From Rubrivivax sp. (GTDB lineage: Bacteria > Pseudomonadota > Gammaproteobacteria > Burkholderiales > Burkholderiaceae_C), in assembly GCA_030681795.1 (NCBI GenBank), contig JAUXRG010000078.1, forward strand, positions 186,001 to 250,000: a DNA stretch of 64,000 nt. The letters run 5' to 3'. Numbering within the stretch: the first letter of the stretch is position 1; each line of letters begins with the position of its first letter. Below the pieces are notes generated by a model that was given only the letters and a program-made list of their open reading frames with translations, searched no databases and was not told where the DNA came from. This document shows positions 19,022 through 27,680 of the stretch, piece after piece. The position numbers and the translations under genes are program-made.

Positions 19022-19570
19022 ATGAACCCGCTGCAAATCCGCAAGCCGCTGCGCCACCAGGCCGGCCTGACGCTCGTCGAGCTGCTCATCACGCTGGCGG
19101 TCAGCGCCGTGGCGCTGGGGGCGGCGGTGCCGGGCTTCAACCAGCTGCGCGAGCGCCACCAGATCGAAGGCGCGGCAGCACAGCTGGAAACCGACATCCA
19201 GCACGCCCGCAGCCTGGCGGTTGCGCGCGGCGCTTCGGTGCGCATGAGTTTCGAAACCACCGCCGACGCCAGTTGCTATGTCGTGCACACCGGCAATGCC
19301 GGCGACTGCCGATGCACCGCCCGCGGCGATGCGGTGTGCCGCGGCAACGCTCAGGCCATGCAGACCGTTCGATGGGGCGCCGAGACCTCGGTGCAGGTGG
19401 CGGCCAATGCGCCATCGATCCTGTTCGATGCCACCAGGGGGACAGTCACCCCCACGGCGACCATCAGGGTCCAGGGCCGCAACGCGGCCATCCAGCAGGT
19501 GGTCAACATCATGGGGCGGGTTCGCAGTTGTTCGCCGGCCCCGGCACTGCCCGGCTACCGCGCCTGCTGA
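19022..19570 (+). CDS. fimT: FimT/GspH-type minor pilin (first copy)
   Basis: A 182-residue pseudopilin. The prepilin site is AGLTLVELLITLAVSAVALG: cleavage after Gly, Glu at +5, then a hydrophobic N-helix. The globular part carries cysteines in SCYVVHT, DCRC, VCRG, RVRSCS and at the C-terminal residue. The same pattern recurs in the second FimT-like protein of this operon. Such proteins prime type IVa pilus assembly, and some FimT proteins bind DNA during uptake. ATG 19022 is chosen; the open frame upstream has no pilin features. Confidence 0.88.
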   Translation: MNPLQIRKPLRHQAGLTLVELLITLAVSAVALGAAVPGFNQLRERHQIEGAAAQLETDIQHARSLAVARGASVRMSFETTADASCYVVHTGNAGDCRCTARGDAVCRGNAQAMQTVRWGAETSVQVAANAPSILFDATRGTVTPTATIRVQGRNAAIQQVVNIMGRVRSCSPAPALPGYRAC

Positions 19571-19680
19571 GTGCCGCGGGCAGCCACCGCAGAGGATTCA
19601 TGACGGGCGGCAAGCCAGCGGCGACGAGCGGCGAGCCCGGGGCTGGCCCAGACCTTGTCACGATCCAATAATTCCGCTCA

Positions 19681-20160
19681 ATGAAGCATCGCCTCCACTG
19701 CAGCCCGAATTCGTGCGCCGGCGCCGGATTCACGCTGATCGAAATCATGATCGCGGTGGCCATTGTCGGAATCCTGGCCGCCGTGGCGCTGCCTTCGTTT
19801 CTGGATTCGATACGCAAGAGCCGGCGAGCGGAAGCCTTTGCGGCAGTGGCCTCGATCCAGCAATCGCAGGAGCGCTGGCGCAGCAACAACGCCACCTACA
19901 CCACGGTGCTGGCCAACCTCGGCGGCGCCGCCGCCACGCCGTACTACGACCTGTCGATCGCTGCACCAACGGCGAATGCCGCCGACTTGGCCATTGGCTA
20001 TATCGTGACGGCACAAGGCAAGGCGGGCACCTCGCAGGCCAACGATGCACAGTGCCGCAAGCTCAGCGTTCGGATCCTCTCGGGCGCGGTCACCTATGCA
20101 GGCTGCGGTGCTTGCGCCGTCTTCACCTACAACGCCTCCGACCCATGCTGGAGCCGATGA
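19681..20160 (+). CDS. pilE: PilE-type type IV pilin
   Basis: A 159-residue pilin with prepilin motif AGFTLIEIMIAVAIVGILAAVALPSF and an N-helix running to about residue 65 (SIQQSQERWRSNNATY). C-terminal cysteines (CRKLS, GCGAC, DPCW) give a disulfide-bounded D-region. It lies within a minor-pilin operon, so it is more likely the PilE-like minor pilin than the major pilin. The 110 bases before it contain only the end of the previous gene and an AT-rich CAATAATT. Confidence 0.88.
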   Translation: MKHRLHCSPNSCAGAGFTLIEIMIAVAIVGILAAVALPSFLDSIRKSRRAEAFAAVASIQQSQERWRSNNATYTTVLANLGGAAATPYYDLSIAAPTANAADLAIGYIVTAQGKAGTSQANDAQCRKLSVRILSGAVTYAGCGACAVFTYNASDPCWSR

Positions 20161-20750
20161 TGAGGCGTCATTGCCGGCGCGAGTCGGGCTTCACGCTGAT
20201 CGAACTCTTGATCGTGGTGGCGCTCGTCGCTGTGGTGCTGGCCCTGGCCGCGCCTTCGTTCAAGGACTTCATCCTGATGCAGCGGCTCAAGGGCATCAAC
20301 GCCCAGCTCGTCACCGATCTGCAGTTCGCGCGCAGCGAAGCGGTGAGCCGACGCGTCGAAGTGCATTTGAAGTTCCGCGCGGCGGCCGGCACACCGCTGT
20401 CGTGCTACATCCTGTATACCAAGCCCGCAGGCGCAGCGGACTGCAACTGCGCGGAGGCCGTAGGGGCGCGCTGCGTGCCCCTGGAACGGGAGATCCGCAC
20501 CGTGCAAGTACCCACCAGCCAGTCGGTGTTCATTGCGGCCATCGCGAACCAGGCCGACAACTTTGCCTTCGATCCGCGCACCGGGGGCATTGCCATCCCG
20601 GCGGTCGATTTCATCGTTGCCGATCCGAACGCGTTCTCCATCGACACCTTCATCGATGGCGCGCGCAAGCTGCGCGATACGGTGGGTCTGTCCGGGCGGG
20701 TGAAGGTCTGCATTCCGGCGGGCTCCAATGTCCAGGGGGACGCATGTTGA
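20160..20750 (+). CDS. fimT: FimT/GspH-type minor pilin (second copy)
   Basis: A 196-residue pseudopilin with motif SGFTLIELLIVVALVAVVLA. It shares with the first copy the cysteine signature SCYILYT, DCNC, ARCV, RVKVCI and a C-terminal cysteine, so the two are paralogs, this one with an insertion. I chose ATG 20160 (overlapping the pilE stop as ATGA) with GGAG six bases ahead; 20157 and 20145 are in-frame alternatives. It overlaps the next gene by seven bases. Confidence 0.85.
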   Translation: MRRHCRRESGFTLIELLIVVALVAVVLALAAPSFKDFILMQRLKGINAQLVTDLQFARSEAVSRRVEVHLKFRAAAGTPLSCYILYTKPAGAADCNCAEAVGARCVPLEREIRTVQVPTSQSVFIAAIANQADNFAFDPRTGGIAIPAVDFIVADPNAFSIDTFIDGARKLRDTVGLSGRVKVCIPAGSNVQGDAC

Positions 20751-21457
20751 GCTTGCCGCACGCATCGCCTGGGATGCAACGGCCGCAGCGCGGCCTGTCG
20801 CTCGTGGAGATGATGGTCGGCGTGGCCGTGGGCCTGATCGTGGTCGCGGGCGCCTCCATGCTCATGTCGACGCAGTTGGTCGAAAACCGGCGCCTGCTGG
20901 TCGAAACCCAGATCCAGCAGGACATGCGAGCGTCCATGGACATCATCACGCGCGAGTTGCGGCGCATCGGCGTGCAGAGCGAAGCACTTGCTTTGCAGAC
21001 CCTGTGGGTATCAGGAAGCGGCGGCGTGCTGGAAAACGAGTATGCGTTGAGCCCCACGGCCACCGTTAGCGGGGTGCCGGTGACCGACATGGGCTTTGGG
21101 TATTGGCAGCCCGGGGCAGGATTCAGGGATTGGGGCTTCAAGCTGGAGAACGGCACCGTCAAGACCTTGCTCTCCCGCGGGGGATGGCAGGAGCTCACCG
21201 ACGCCAATGTTCTCAACGTCACGGCCTTCACGATCACACCGCGCAACAGCACACTGCTGCGCCTGCCCTGCCCCAAGCTGTGCCCTGATGGCACGACAGG
21301 TTGCTGGCCGCAAGTGCAGGTGCGTGAATTCGAAGTCGCGATGACCGCGCAGGCCAGGACGGTGCCGGGCGTCGACCGAAGCCTCTCCAGCAACGTTCGC
21401 CTGCGCAACGACCACGTGCGCTTCGACCCCGCTGCCGCCCAGATCTGCCCGCCATGA
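20744..21457 (+). CDS. pilW: PilW-type minor pilin
   Basis: A 237-residue prepilin-like protein with the motif RGLSLVEMMVGVAVGLIVVAGASML, the usual PilW sequence, and a typical QDMRASMDIITRELRRIG helix end. The globular domain has a CPKLCPDGTTGCW cysteine cluster. It belongs to the pilus priming complex with PilV, PilX and FimT. GGGGA precedes ATG 20744; a longer open frame upstream is read in pilE and fimT sequence and is not coding. Confidence 0.9.
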   Translation: MLSLPHASPGMQRPQRGLSLVEMMVGVAVGLIVVAGASMLMSTQLVENRRLLVETQIQQDMRASMDIITRELRRIGVQSEALALQTLWVSGSGGVLENEYALSPTATVSGVPVTDMGFGYWQPGAGFRDWGFKLENGTVKTLLSRGGWQELTDANVLNVTAFTITPRNSTLLRLPCPKLCPDGTTGCWPQVQVREFEVAMTAQARTVPGVDRSLSSNVRLRNDHVRFDPAAAQICPP

Positions 21458-22794
21458 AGCAGCATCTTCATTCCAGGTTGGGTTCGGACCAGCGCGGCGT
21501 GGCGACGCTGGTCGTGGTGATGATCCTGTTCTTCATCATCTCGCTGGTCGCCGCCTACACCAACCGCAACCTCATCTTCGAGCAGCGCACTTCGGCCAAC
21601 CAATACCGCTCCACGCAGGCACTCGAAGCCGCCGAGGCGGGCGTCGAATGGGCGCTGGCGATGCTCAACCACCAGCGCATCACCGCCAGTTGCCTGACCA
21701 GCGCCGCGGCCGGCGACGCAAGCTATCGCCAGCGCTACATCGTCCCCGACCCGCTCACCGGCAATCTCACGCCCAAGACCAAGGCCGCCGGCGGCGAACT
21801 CTCCCAGATCTGCGTGCTCAACGGCGCACAGTGGGATTGCTCCTGCCCCGAGGACGCCGACCCGGTGGTCGCGGCACCGGCCGGCGGCGGCGTCTACCCG
21901 GCATTCCGCGTGCGCTTCGAGCAGATCGGTGCGCTGCCCCCGGTGGGCCCGCCCAGCCAGCCGGGGGTGATCCGGCTGCGCGTGGTGGGCTGCACGCGGC
22001 TGGACAACACCTGTCTCGATTTCGACGGCCAGGGCGTGACCAATGAAGGCCGTGCGGCCGTGAGCCTGCTCGTGGCCTTGACGGGCAACCTGGCTGCCCC
22101 CCCGGCCGCCGCCCTGCTCGCCCGGGGCAATATCGACTTCGGTGGCGCAGCCGCTTCGGTCTACAACACCGACCCGGCAGGCAGCGGGGTCACCGCGCAC
22201 GCCTGGGGCACGATCGCCAGCGCCCCCCCTCTGGTGTTGCACAGCGTGCCCGGCACCCCCGGTGACCAGTCGGTTGTTGAAAATGACTTGGCGCTGACCC
22301 TCGCCGCTGCCCCACCGTTTTCCACCGAAGACCGCATGTTTGCCAGCGTCTTCAATATGACCCCGGCGACCTTCAAGGATCAGCCGGCGGCGGTGCTGCT
22401 GGCCTGCGCCGGCGCCGGTTGCTGGGTCGGCGCCGACGAGCTGCGCACGGCGATCACCATGAATCCGGGGCGCCCGATCTGGGTCCAGGGCGACCTCAAG
22501 GTGGATACGGCGGGCCCCATCGGCGCGGCGTTAGCCCCCGTGCTGCTGGTCGTGGAAGGCGATCTGACCTTCCCGACAGCGGCGCCGATCTACGGGCTGG
22601 TTTACGTGCGCAAGGCCAACTGGGTCACCTCCGGCGTCGTCGACAGCCAGGTGCAAGGCGCAGCGGTCGCCGAGGGCAGTGTCAGCGGGAACAGCACCAC
22701 AACCTTCGTGCGCGACGCCGATGTGCTGGCCCGGCTGCGCGGCAGCAGCGGCTCTTTCGTTCGCGTGCCCGGAAGCTGGAAGGACTTCAAATGA
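21454..22794 (+). CDS. pilX: PilX-type pilus assembly protein
   Basis: A 446-residue protein with the divergent prepilin start QRGVATLVVVMILFFIISLVAAYTNRN and the helix EQRTSANQYRSTQALEAAEAGVEWAL that identifies PilX-like members. It has a Cys-rich segment LNGAQWDCSCPED recalling the DCxC motif of the two FimT proteins. The C-terminal half is a beta-rich region (GDLKVDTAGPIGAALAPVLLVVEGDL). It is longer than usual PilX (about 150-200), so it is a fused or extended form. It overlaps both neighbours by four bases. Confidence 0.85.
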   Translation: MKQHLHSRLGSDQRGVATLVVVMILFFIISLVAAYTNRNLIFEQRTSANQYRSTQALEAAEAGVEWALAMLNHQRITASCLTSAAAGDASYRQRYIVPDPLTGNLTPKTKAAGGELSQICVLNGAQWDCSCPEDADPVVAAPAGGGVYPAFRVRFEQIGALPPVGPPSQPGVIRLRVVGCTRLDNTCLDFDGQGVTNEGRAAVSLLVALTGNLAAPPAAALLARGNIDFGGAAASVYNTDPAGSGVTAHAWGTIASAPPLVLHSVPGTPGDQSVVENDLALTLAAAPPFSTEDRMFASVFNMTPATFKDQPAAVLLACAGAGCWVGADELRTAITMNPGRPIWVQGDLKVDTAGPIGAALAPVLLVVEGDLTFPTAAPIYGLVYVRKANWVTSGVVDSQVQGAAVAEGSVSGNSTTTFVRDADVLARLRGSSGSFVRVPGSWKDFK

Positions 22795-23945
22795 AAACGA
22801 CAGCGTGGCGCACACGCGGCGTTTCGCTCATCGAAGCCCTGGTGGCGCTGGCCGTCATGGCCTTCGGCCTGCTGGGCGTGGTGGGCATGCAGGCCACGCT
22901 CCGTTCGAACTCCGATGTCTCCAAGCAGCGCGCCCAGGCCGTGCGCATCGCACAGCAGGAGGTAGAAAACCTGCGCGCCTTCGAACAACTCGCCAGCGGC
23001 GGCGTAGCCAACTTCGCCGACATCGCCGACGTGGCCGGCCAGGTGGTGGTCGACCCCAACCTCATCACCAACGCCACCTACACGCGCTCGGTGGTGGTCA
23101 TGCCCGCGGCCATGGCCGCCAGCGCCCCCAAGCTCAAGACCGTGACCCTGCGTGTGACCTGGCAAGACCGCGCCGGCCAGACGCCCGAGATCAGTCTCGT
23201 CAGTTCCATCGCCGGCATCGCGCCCGAACTCGCGGGTTCACTCGGGTTGCCCGGCGACCGCTCGCCGGCGCAGCGCCCGCTCGGCCGGCATGTCGCCATT
23301 CCGCCTGGCGCGGTGGACCAGGGTGATGGCACCAGCATCTTCGCGCCGCCCGGCGCCCCACCGGGGTTGACCTGGGTGTTCAACAACACCACCGGCGTCA
23401 TCACCTCGTTGTGCCTGCCCGCCGCGCCCTGCGTGGCGTCGGACCTGTTGGTCCTGAGTGGCCATGTGCGATTTGCCACCGGCGCGGCACCCACGCCGGC
23501 CGAGGGCGAATTTCCCTCGGACGCCGCGCTGCCGGGCGTGGGCGTGGCCGTTGACCTCACGGTGCCGGCGGTGTCCACGGAAACCTGTTTCAAGCAGGCC
23601 TTCGCCACGCATGTGTCGTACTTCTGCGCCCTGCCGACGACGGCGCTACCGCCGAGCAAGTGGTCGGGGCGTGCCGTGCTCACGGGCCTGCCCATCTCCG
23701 CCGCGCTGGCCGACGTGAATGCCGCGCGTTACAAGGTCTGCCGCTACACGCCCGCCCAGAACCATGTGCCGCCGCTCGGCAATACCAGCCACCCGCTGGA
23801 CTATGTGAACGTCACCGGACCCCTGGCCAACCAGAACTTCCTGGTCATCAGCGCCGGCGACGGCGCCGTGGCGTTCGATTGCCCGGCTGACGGCCCCAGC
23901 GCCTTCATCAACAGCAATACCTACCGCCACCAGCCGCTGCTCTGA
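22791..23945 (+). CDS. pilV: PilV-type minor pilin with long C-terminal domain
   Basis: A 384-residue protein whose N-terminus RGVSLIEALVALAVMAFGLLGVVGMQ is a standard PilV prepilin motif, followed by an N-helix with RAQAVRIAQQEVENLRAFEQ. Residues after about 150 form an extra globular domain absent from ordinary PilV (about 160-200 residues), with GDGTSIFAPPGAP and several cysteines. In other species such tip domains can serve adhesion. It is the last gene of the pilin operon. Confidence 0.86.
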   Translation: MKTTAWRTRGVSLIEALVALAVMAFGLLGVVGMQATLRSNSDVSKQRAQAVRIAQQEVENLRAFEQLASGGVANFADIADVAGQVVVDPNLITNATYTRSVVVMPAAMAASAPKLKTVTLRVTWQDRAGQTPEISLVSSIAGIAPELAGSLGLPGDRSPAQRPLGRHVAIPPGAVDQGDGTSIFAPPGAPPGLTWVFNNTTGVITSLCLPAAPCVASDLLVLSGHVRFATGAAPTPAEGEFPSDAALPGVGVAVDLTVPAVSTETCFKQAFATHVSYFCALPTTALPPSKWSGRAVLTGLPISAALADVNAARYKVCRYTPAQNHVPPLGNTSHPLDYVNVTGPLANQNFLVISAGDGAVAFDCPADGPSAFINSNTYRHQPLL

Positions 23946-23983
23946 GCCCCCGCTCTGAGGGTGCACGCGCCTACACTGGCGCG

Positions 23984-25165
23984 ATGAGCACCACGCCGCT
24001 GGACCGCACCCGCCTGCTGGAGGCGCTGGCGCTGGCCGAAACCTCGTTCGGCCTCAGTGAACCCAACCCCCGCGTCGGCTGCATCGTCGGCAGCCCCGAC
24101 GGTCGCGTGCTCGGCCGTGGCGCCACCCAGCAAGCCGGCGGCCCGCACGCCGAGGTCATGGCCTTGCGCGAGGCCCGCGCGGCCGGCGCCGACCTGCGGG
24201 GTGCGATCGCCTGGGTCACGCTGGAGCCCTGCGCGCACCACGGCCGCACGCCACCCTGCTGCGACGCCTTGATTGCCGCGGGCCTGTCCCGCGTCGTGGT
24301 GGCCATCGAAGACCCGTTTGGGCAGGTCGCCGGCGACGGCATCGCCCGCATGCGCGCCGCGGGTGTGTGTGTCGAGATGGCCGAGGCCGAGATCGCCGCG
24401 GCCGCACGGGACCTCAACATCGGTTTCTTCTCGCGCGTGCAGCGCGGTCGGCCTTGGGTGCGGGTGAAGATCGCCGCTTCGCTCGATGGCCGCACGGCCT
24501 TGCCCGATGGCCGCAGCCAGTGGATCACCGGCCCGGCGGCGCGGGCCGACGGCCATGCCTGGCGCAAGCGCGCCGGCGCGGTATTGACGGGCCTGGGCAC
24601 GGTGCTGGCCGACGACCCGCGGTTGGACGTCCGCCTGGTGCCAACCGCCCTGCAGCCCTTGCGTGTGGTGGTCGATTCGCGGCTGCGGATTCCGCCCACC
24701 GCTGCGCTGTTCGCATGGCCTGGTGCGGTGCTCGTGGCCACCACGGTCGACGAGCCAGCACGGTGCGCGCCATTGCGCGACCGCGGGGCCGAGGTCGTCC
24801 AGCTGCCCGCGCAGGCAGGCCGAGTCGATCTGCAGGCGCTGTTGGCCGAGCTGGCCCGCCGCGAGGTCAACGAACTCCACGTCGAGGCCGGCCCGCGCCT
24901 GAACGCCGCGCTCGTGAATGCCGGGCTGGTCGACGAACTGCTGGTCTATCAAGCACCCACGCTGATCGGTGCCGGGCGCGATATGGCAGCCATTGGCCCC
25001 TTGCCCGATCTCGGCAGCGCACCTCGATTCGTCTACCGCGACGTGGCGCTCGTGGGCGCGGATCTGCGCATCCTGGCCCGAGCCGCGGGCCGAGGCGAGT
25101 TTGCCTGGCCTGAGCTGGAACGCTCGCAAAGTGTCGGAATACTTGACGGCAAGACCCCCACCTGA
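23984..25165 (+). CDS. ribD: Riboflavin biosynthesis deaminase/reductase RibD
   Basis: A 393-residue bifunctional enzyme of riboflavin synthesis. The deaminase half has the zinc motif GPHAEV and EPCAHHGRTPPC; the reductase half starts near residue 160 (RVKIAASLDGRTALPDGRSQWITG) and contains HVEAGPRLNAALV. A TACACT hexamer ends six bases before the ATG, so a leaderless message is possible. In many relatives ribE (riboflavin synthase) follows; here an intrinsic terminator and a PEP-CTERM gene follow instead. Confidence 0.95.
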   Translation: MSTTPLDRTRLLEALALAETSFGLSEPNPRVGCIVGSPDGRVLGRGATQQAGGPHAEVMALREARAAGADLRGAIAWVTLEPCAHHGRTPPCCDALIAAGLSRVVVAIEDPFGQVAGDGIARMRAAGVCVEMAEAEIAAAARDLNIGFFSRVQRGRPWVRVKIAASLDGRTALPDGRSQWITGPAARADGHAWRKRAGAVLTGLGTVLADDPRLDVRLVPTALQPLRVVVDSRLRIPPTAALFAWPGAVLVATTVDEPARCAPLRDRGAEVVQLPAQAGRVDLQALLAELARREVNELHVEAGPRLNAALVNAGLVDELLVYQAPTLIGAGRDMAAIGPLPDLGSAPRFVYRDVALVGADLRILARAAGRGEFAWPELERSQSVGILDGKTPT

Positions 25166-25182
25166 ACAGGGGGTGCCGACGC

Positions 25183-25209
25183 AAGCCTTTGATACGCAAA
25201 GGGCTTTTA
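25183..25209 (+). terminator. Intrinsic terminator after ribD
   Basis: AAGCC/GGCTT and TTTG/CAAA arms form a stem with one bulged G and a five-base loop, followed by TTTTAT. It lies 18 bases after the ribD stop and directly before the sigma-54 promoter, so it isolates ribD from the PEP-CTERM gene. Confidence 0.75.
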
Positions 25210-25212
25210 TGA

Positions 25213-25230
25213 TTGGCACGCAGCTTGCGG
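25213..25230 (+). promoter_or_regulatory. Sigma-54 (RpoN) promoter
   Basis: TTGGCACG with the invariant GG at 25215-25216, and TTGC with the invariant GC at 25227-25228, exactly 10 bases apart. This is a full match to the -24/-12 consensus TGGCACG-N4-TTGC. Predicted start of transcription is near 25240, about 43 bases before the PEP-CTERM ATG. Sigma-54 plus PrsK/PrsR control is known for PEP-CTERM genes in floc-forming betaproteobacteria. Confidence 0.88.
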
Positions 25231-25282
25231 CACTTACATTGTTGCCACATCCGTGGCCGAGATTGCCCAGTTGGAGCACCCC

Positions 25283-26005
25283 ATGATCAAGAAACTCTTC
25301 GCCTCTGCCTGTGTCTTCGGGTTGGCATCGGCGGCCTTCGCCGCACCGGTGGTGTACTTTGGTGAGAATCAGGCCCCTGCCGGCAAGGTGGGCGGCAATC
25401 CGGCCGCGGCGCGCGCGAGTTTTCTGGGCGGCCTCAGCGGCGTGAGCAGCGAGGGTTTCGAGACGTTTGTTTTCGAGGACGAGGCGCCGGTCGACCTCTC
25501 GTTCACCGGCTCCGGTGGCGCCTTGTCGGCTCAGCTCACCGGCGACGGACAGATCGAGAATCGCCTCGCCACAAGTCGATTCAATACGACGACCGGCGGC
25601 AGCCAGTGGTGGGACGTCTCGGGCGACTTCACGATCACTTTTGGCACCGCGGTTTCGGCCTTCGGCTTCTACGGCACCGACATTGGCGAGTTCGGTGGCC
25701 GAGTCACCGTGGCGCTGACCGACATCGCCAATAAAGTGACCAACTTCACGGTCGACAGCACCGAGCCAAGCGCCGATGGTGCGCTCCTGTTCTGGGGCTT
25801 CATCGACGGGGCCAATTCATACAAGAAGATCGTCTTCGGCAATACCAACGCCGGTACGGACTTCTTCGGCTTCGACGACATGGTCATCGGCGATCTCGGG
25901 CAAGTAGACCCCGGCCCCGGCCCCATCCCCGAACCCGCCAGCCTGGCCCTCGCCGGTCTGGCCTTGGCCGGCCTGGGCCTGAGCCGGCGCAAGACCCGCG
26001 CCTGA
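25283..26005 (+). CDS. PEP-CTERM exosortase-sorted protein
   Basis: A 240-residue exported protein: signal peptide in residues 1-20 ([20 protein letters not shown]), a beta-rich body with no recognised enzyme domain, and a C-terminal sorting tag with [17 protein letters not shown] followed by a SRRKTRA basic end. Exosortase cleaves such tags; the products often join an extracellular matrix with polysaccharide. GGAG lies seven bases before ATG 25283. It has its own sigma-54 promoter and terminators on both sides, and sits between ribD and ribBA. Exosortase genes are not in the window. Confidence 0.9.
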   Translation: MIKKLFASACVFGLASAAFAAPVVYFGENQAPAGKVGGNPAAARASFLGGLSGVSSEGFETFVFEDEAPVDLSFTGSGGALSAQLTGDGQIENRLATSRFNTTTGGSQWWDVSGDFTITFGTAVSAFGFYGTDIGEFGGRVTVALTDIANKVTNFTVDSTEPSADGALLFWGFIDGANSYKKIVFGNTNAGTDFFGFDDMVIGDLGQVDPGPGPIPEPASLALAGLALAGLGLSRRKTRA

Positions 26006-26026
26006 CGCACCGGTTTCTTCCCGAAC

Positions 26027-26064
26027 AAGAGGGCGGGCGCCTGGGGGCGGCTCGCCCTCTTTGC
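26027..26064 (+). terminator. Intrinsic terminator after the PEP-CTERM gene
   Basis: A perfect 9-bp stem AAGAGGGCG / CGCCCTCTT with a G-rich loop, running into TTGCGTT. It lies 22 bases after the PEP-CTERM stop and ends that unit before ribBA. Confidence 0.7.
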
Positions 26065-26104
26065 GTTGTGTGGCGGCCCGGACGCCCCACCTACAATCCC
26101 GCCC

Positions 26105-27202
26105 ATGCCCATCTCCCCCGTCCCCGAGCTGGTGGCCGAGCTTGCCGCCGGCCGCATGGTGATCCTCGTCGACGAAGAAGACCGCGAGAACGAGGGTGAT
26201 CTCGTCCTCGCCGCCGAGCACGTCACGCCGGAGGCCATCAACTTCATGGCCCGCCACGCGCGCGGGCTGATCTGCCTGACCCTCACGCGCGAGCGCTGCG
26301 AGCGGCTGCACCTGCCGCCGATGGCCTCGCGCAACGGCAGCAAGCATGGCACCGCGTTCACGGTGTCGATCGAAGCCGCCAGCGGCGTGACCACCGGCAT
26401 TTCGGCGGCCGACCGCGCGCGCACCATCCAGGTGGCGGTGGCCCACGACGCCAGGCCCTCCGATCTGGCGCAGCCCGGGCATATCTTCCCCTTGCAGGCG
26501 CAGGACGGTGGCGTGCTCATGCGCGCCGGCCACACCGAGGCCGGCTGCGACCTCGCCGGTATGGCCGGCCTGCTGCCCGCTGCGGTGATCTGCGAGATCA
26601 TGAAGGACGACGGCACCATGGCGCGTCTGCCCGACCTGCAGGTCTTCGCCGAGCAGCACGGCCTGAAGATCGGCACCATCGCCGACCTCATCGGCTACCG
26701 CAGCCGCAACGAGACGCTCATCGAACGTGCCGCGACGCGCCCGCTGCGCACGCCCCAGGGCGAGTTCGAATGCACCACCTTCCGCGACAAGAGCGGTGGC
26801 CTGCACCTGGCACTCACGCATGGCCACTGGTCGGCTGCTGACGAGGTGCCGGTGCGCGTGCACGAGCCCTTCACGGTGCTGGATTTGCTCGATGCCGGAG
26901 GGGCCGGTCACTCCTGGCCGCTGCCCGCCGCGTTGCAGGCCTTGCACGAGGCCGGCAAGGGCGTGGCGGTGTTGCTCAACTGCACGGGTGACGCGGCGAC
27001 GCTGCTGCCGCAGCTCTTGCCGCAGGCGGCGGATGCGTCGGAGCCACGCGCCCAGATCGATCTGCGCACCTACGGCATAGGCGCGCAGATCCTGCGCGAG
27101 CTCGGCGTGCGGCGCATGCGGCTGCTGGGCAGCCCACGGCGCATGCCCAGCATGACGGGCTACGGCCTGGAGATCACCGGTTTCACTGCGGCCCCGGCCT
27201 GA
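26105..27202 (+). CDS. ribBA: RibB with degenerate GTP cyclohydrolase II domain
   Basis: A 365-residue protein. Residues 1-200 are 3,4-dihydroxy-2-butanone-4-phosphate synthase with [27 protein letters not shown] and [15 protein letters not shown] intact. The C-terminal 160 residues have the GTP cyclohydrolase II fold outline ([23 protein letters not shown]) but lack the zinc-binding cysteine cluster and catalytic segment of active RibA. It is thus probably monofunctional RibB with a non-catalytic RibA-like domain. A TACAAT box ends seven bases before ATG 26105, compatible with a leaderless message. Confidence 0.92.
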   Translation: MPISPVPELVAELAAGRMVILVDEEDRENEGDLVLAAEHVTPEAINFMARHARGLICLTLTRERCERLHLPPMASRNGSKHGTAFTVSIEAASGVTTGISAADRARTIQVAVAHDARPSDLAQPGHIFPLQAQDGGVLMRAGHTEAGCDLAGMAGLLPAAVICEIMKDDGTMARLPDLQVFAEQHGLKIGTIADLIGYRSRNETLIERAATRPLRTPQGEFECTTFRDKSGGLHLALTHGHWSAADEVPVRVHEPFTVLDLLDAGGAGHSWPLPAALQALHEAGKGVAVLLNCTGDAATLLPQLLPQAADASEPRAQIDLRTYGIGAQILRELGVRRMRLLGSPRRMPSMTGYGLEITGFTAAPA

Positions 27203-27215
27203 AGGAGCAACACCC

Positions 27216-27680
27216 ATGCAAGGCGCTGACACCGGCACGACGGGCGAACTCATCGGCGAAGGGCTGCGCATCGGCATCGTGCGCGCGCGCTTCAACGAAG
27301 CCCTCACCTCTGTGCTGGCGAAAGCCTGCTTTGCCGAGCTCGAGCGGCTCGAGGTCGACGACACCGACATCAAGCATGTCACCGTGCCCGGCGCGCTGGA
27401 GATCCCGGTGGCGCTCAAGGCCATGGCCGAGTCGGGCGACTTCGACGCCCTCATCGCCCTGGGCTGCATCATTCGCGGCGAGACCTACCACTTCGAACTG
27501 GTGGCCAACGAAAGCGCCGCCGGCATCAGCCGCGTGGTGCTGGACCACCAGGTGCCGGTGGCCAATGCCGTGCTCACCGTCGAGAACGAAGCCCAGGCCT
27601 GGGCCCGCGCCGAGGTCAAAGGCCGCGACGCCGCCCGGGTCGCCGTGGAAATGGCCAACCTGCTGGAAGATCTCTCATGA
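27216..27680 (+). CDS. ribH: 6,7-dimethyl-8-ribityllumazine synthase
   Basis: A 154-residue lumazine synthase, the penultimate enzyme of riboflavin synthesis, forming large oligomers. Motifs: [46 protein letters not shown] with the catalytic His, and a C-terminal [15 protein letters not shown]. It follows ribBA after 13 bases and overlaps nusB by four bases, the usual ribH-nusB arrangement. Confidence 0.96.
   Translation: MQGADTGTTGELIGEGLRIGIVRARFNEALTSVLAKACFAELERLEVDDTDIKHVTVPGALEIPVALKAMAESGDFDALIALGCIIRGETYHFELVANESAAGISRVVLDHQVPVANAVLTVENEAQAWARAEVKGRDAARVAVEMANLLEDLS

Noticed and set aside
19644-19658. A TGGCCCA-GACC-TTGT sequence before pilE as a sigma-54 promoter
   Set aside because: It lacks the invariant C of the -12 GC, so I do not call it.
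26006-26104. FMN riboswitch before ribBA
   Set aside because: The gap is under 100 bases and shows only a terminator and a -10 box, not the FMN (RFN) element.
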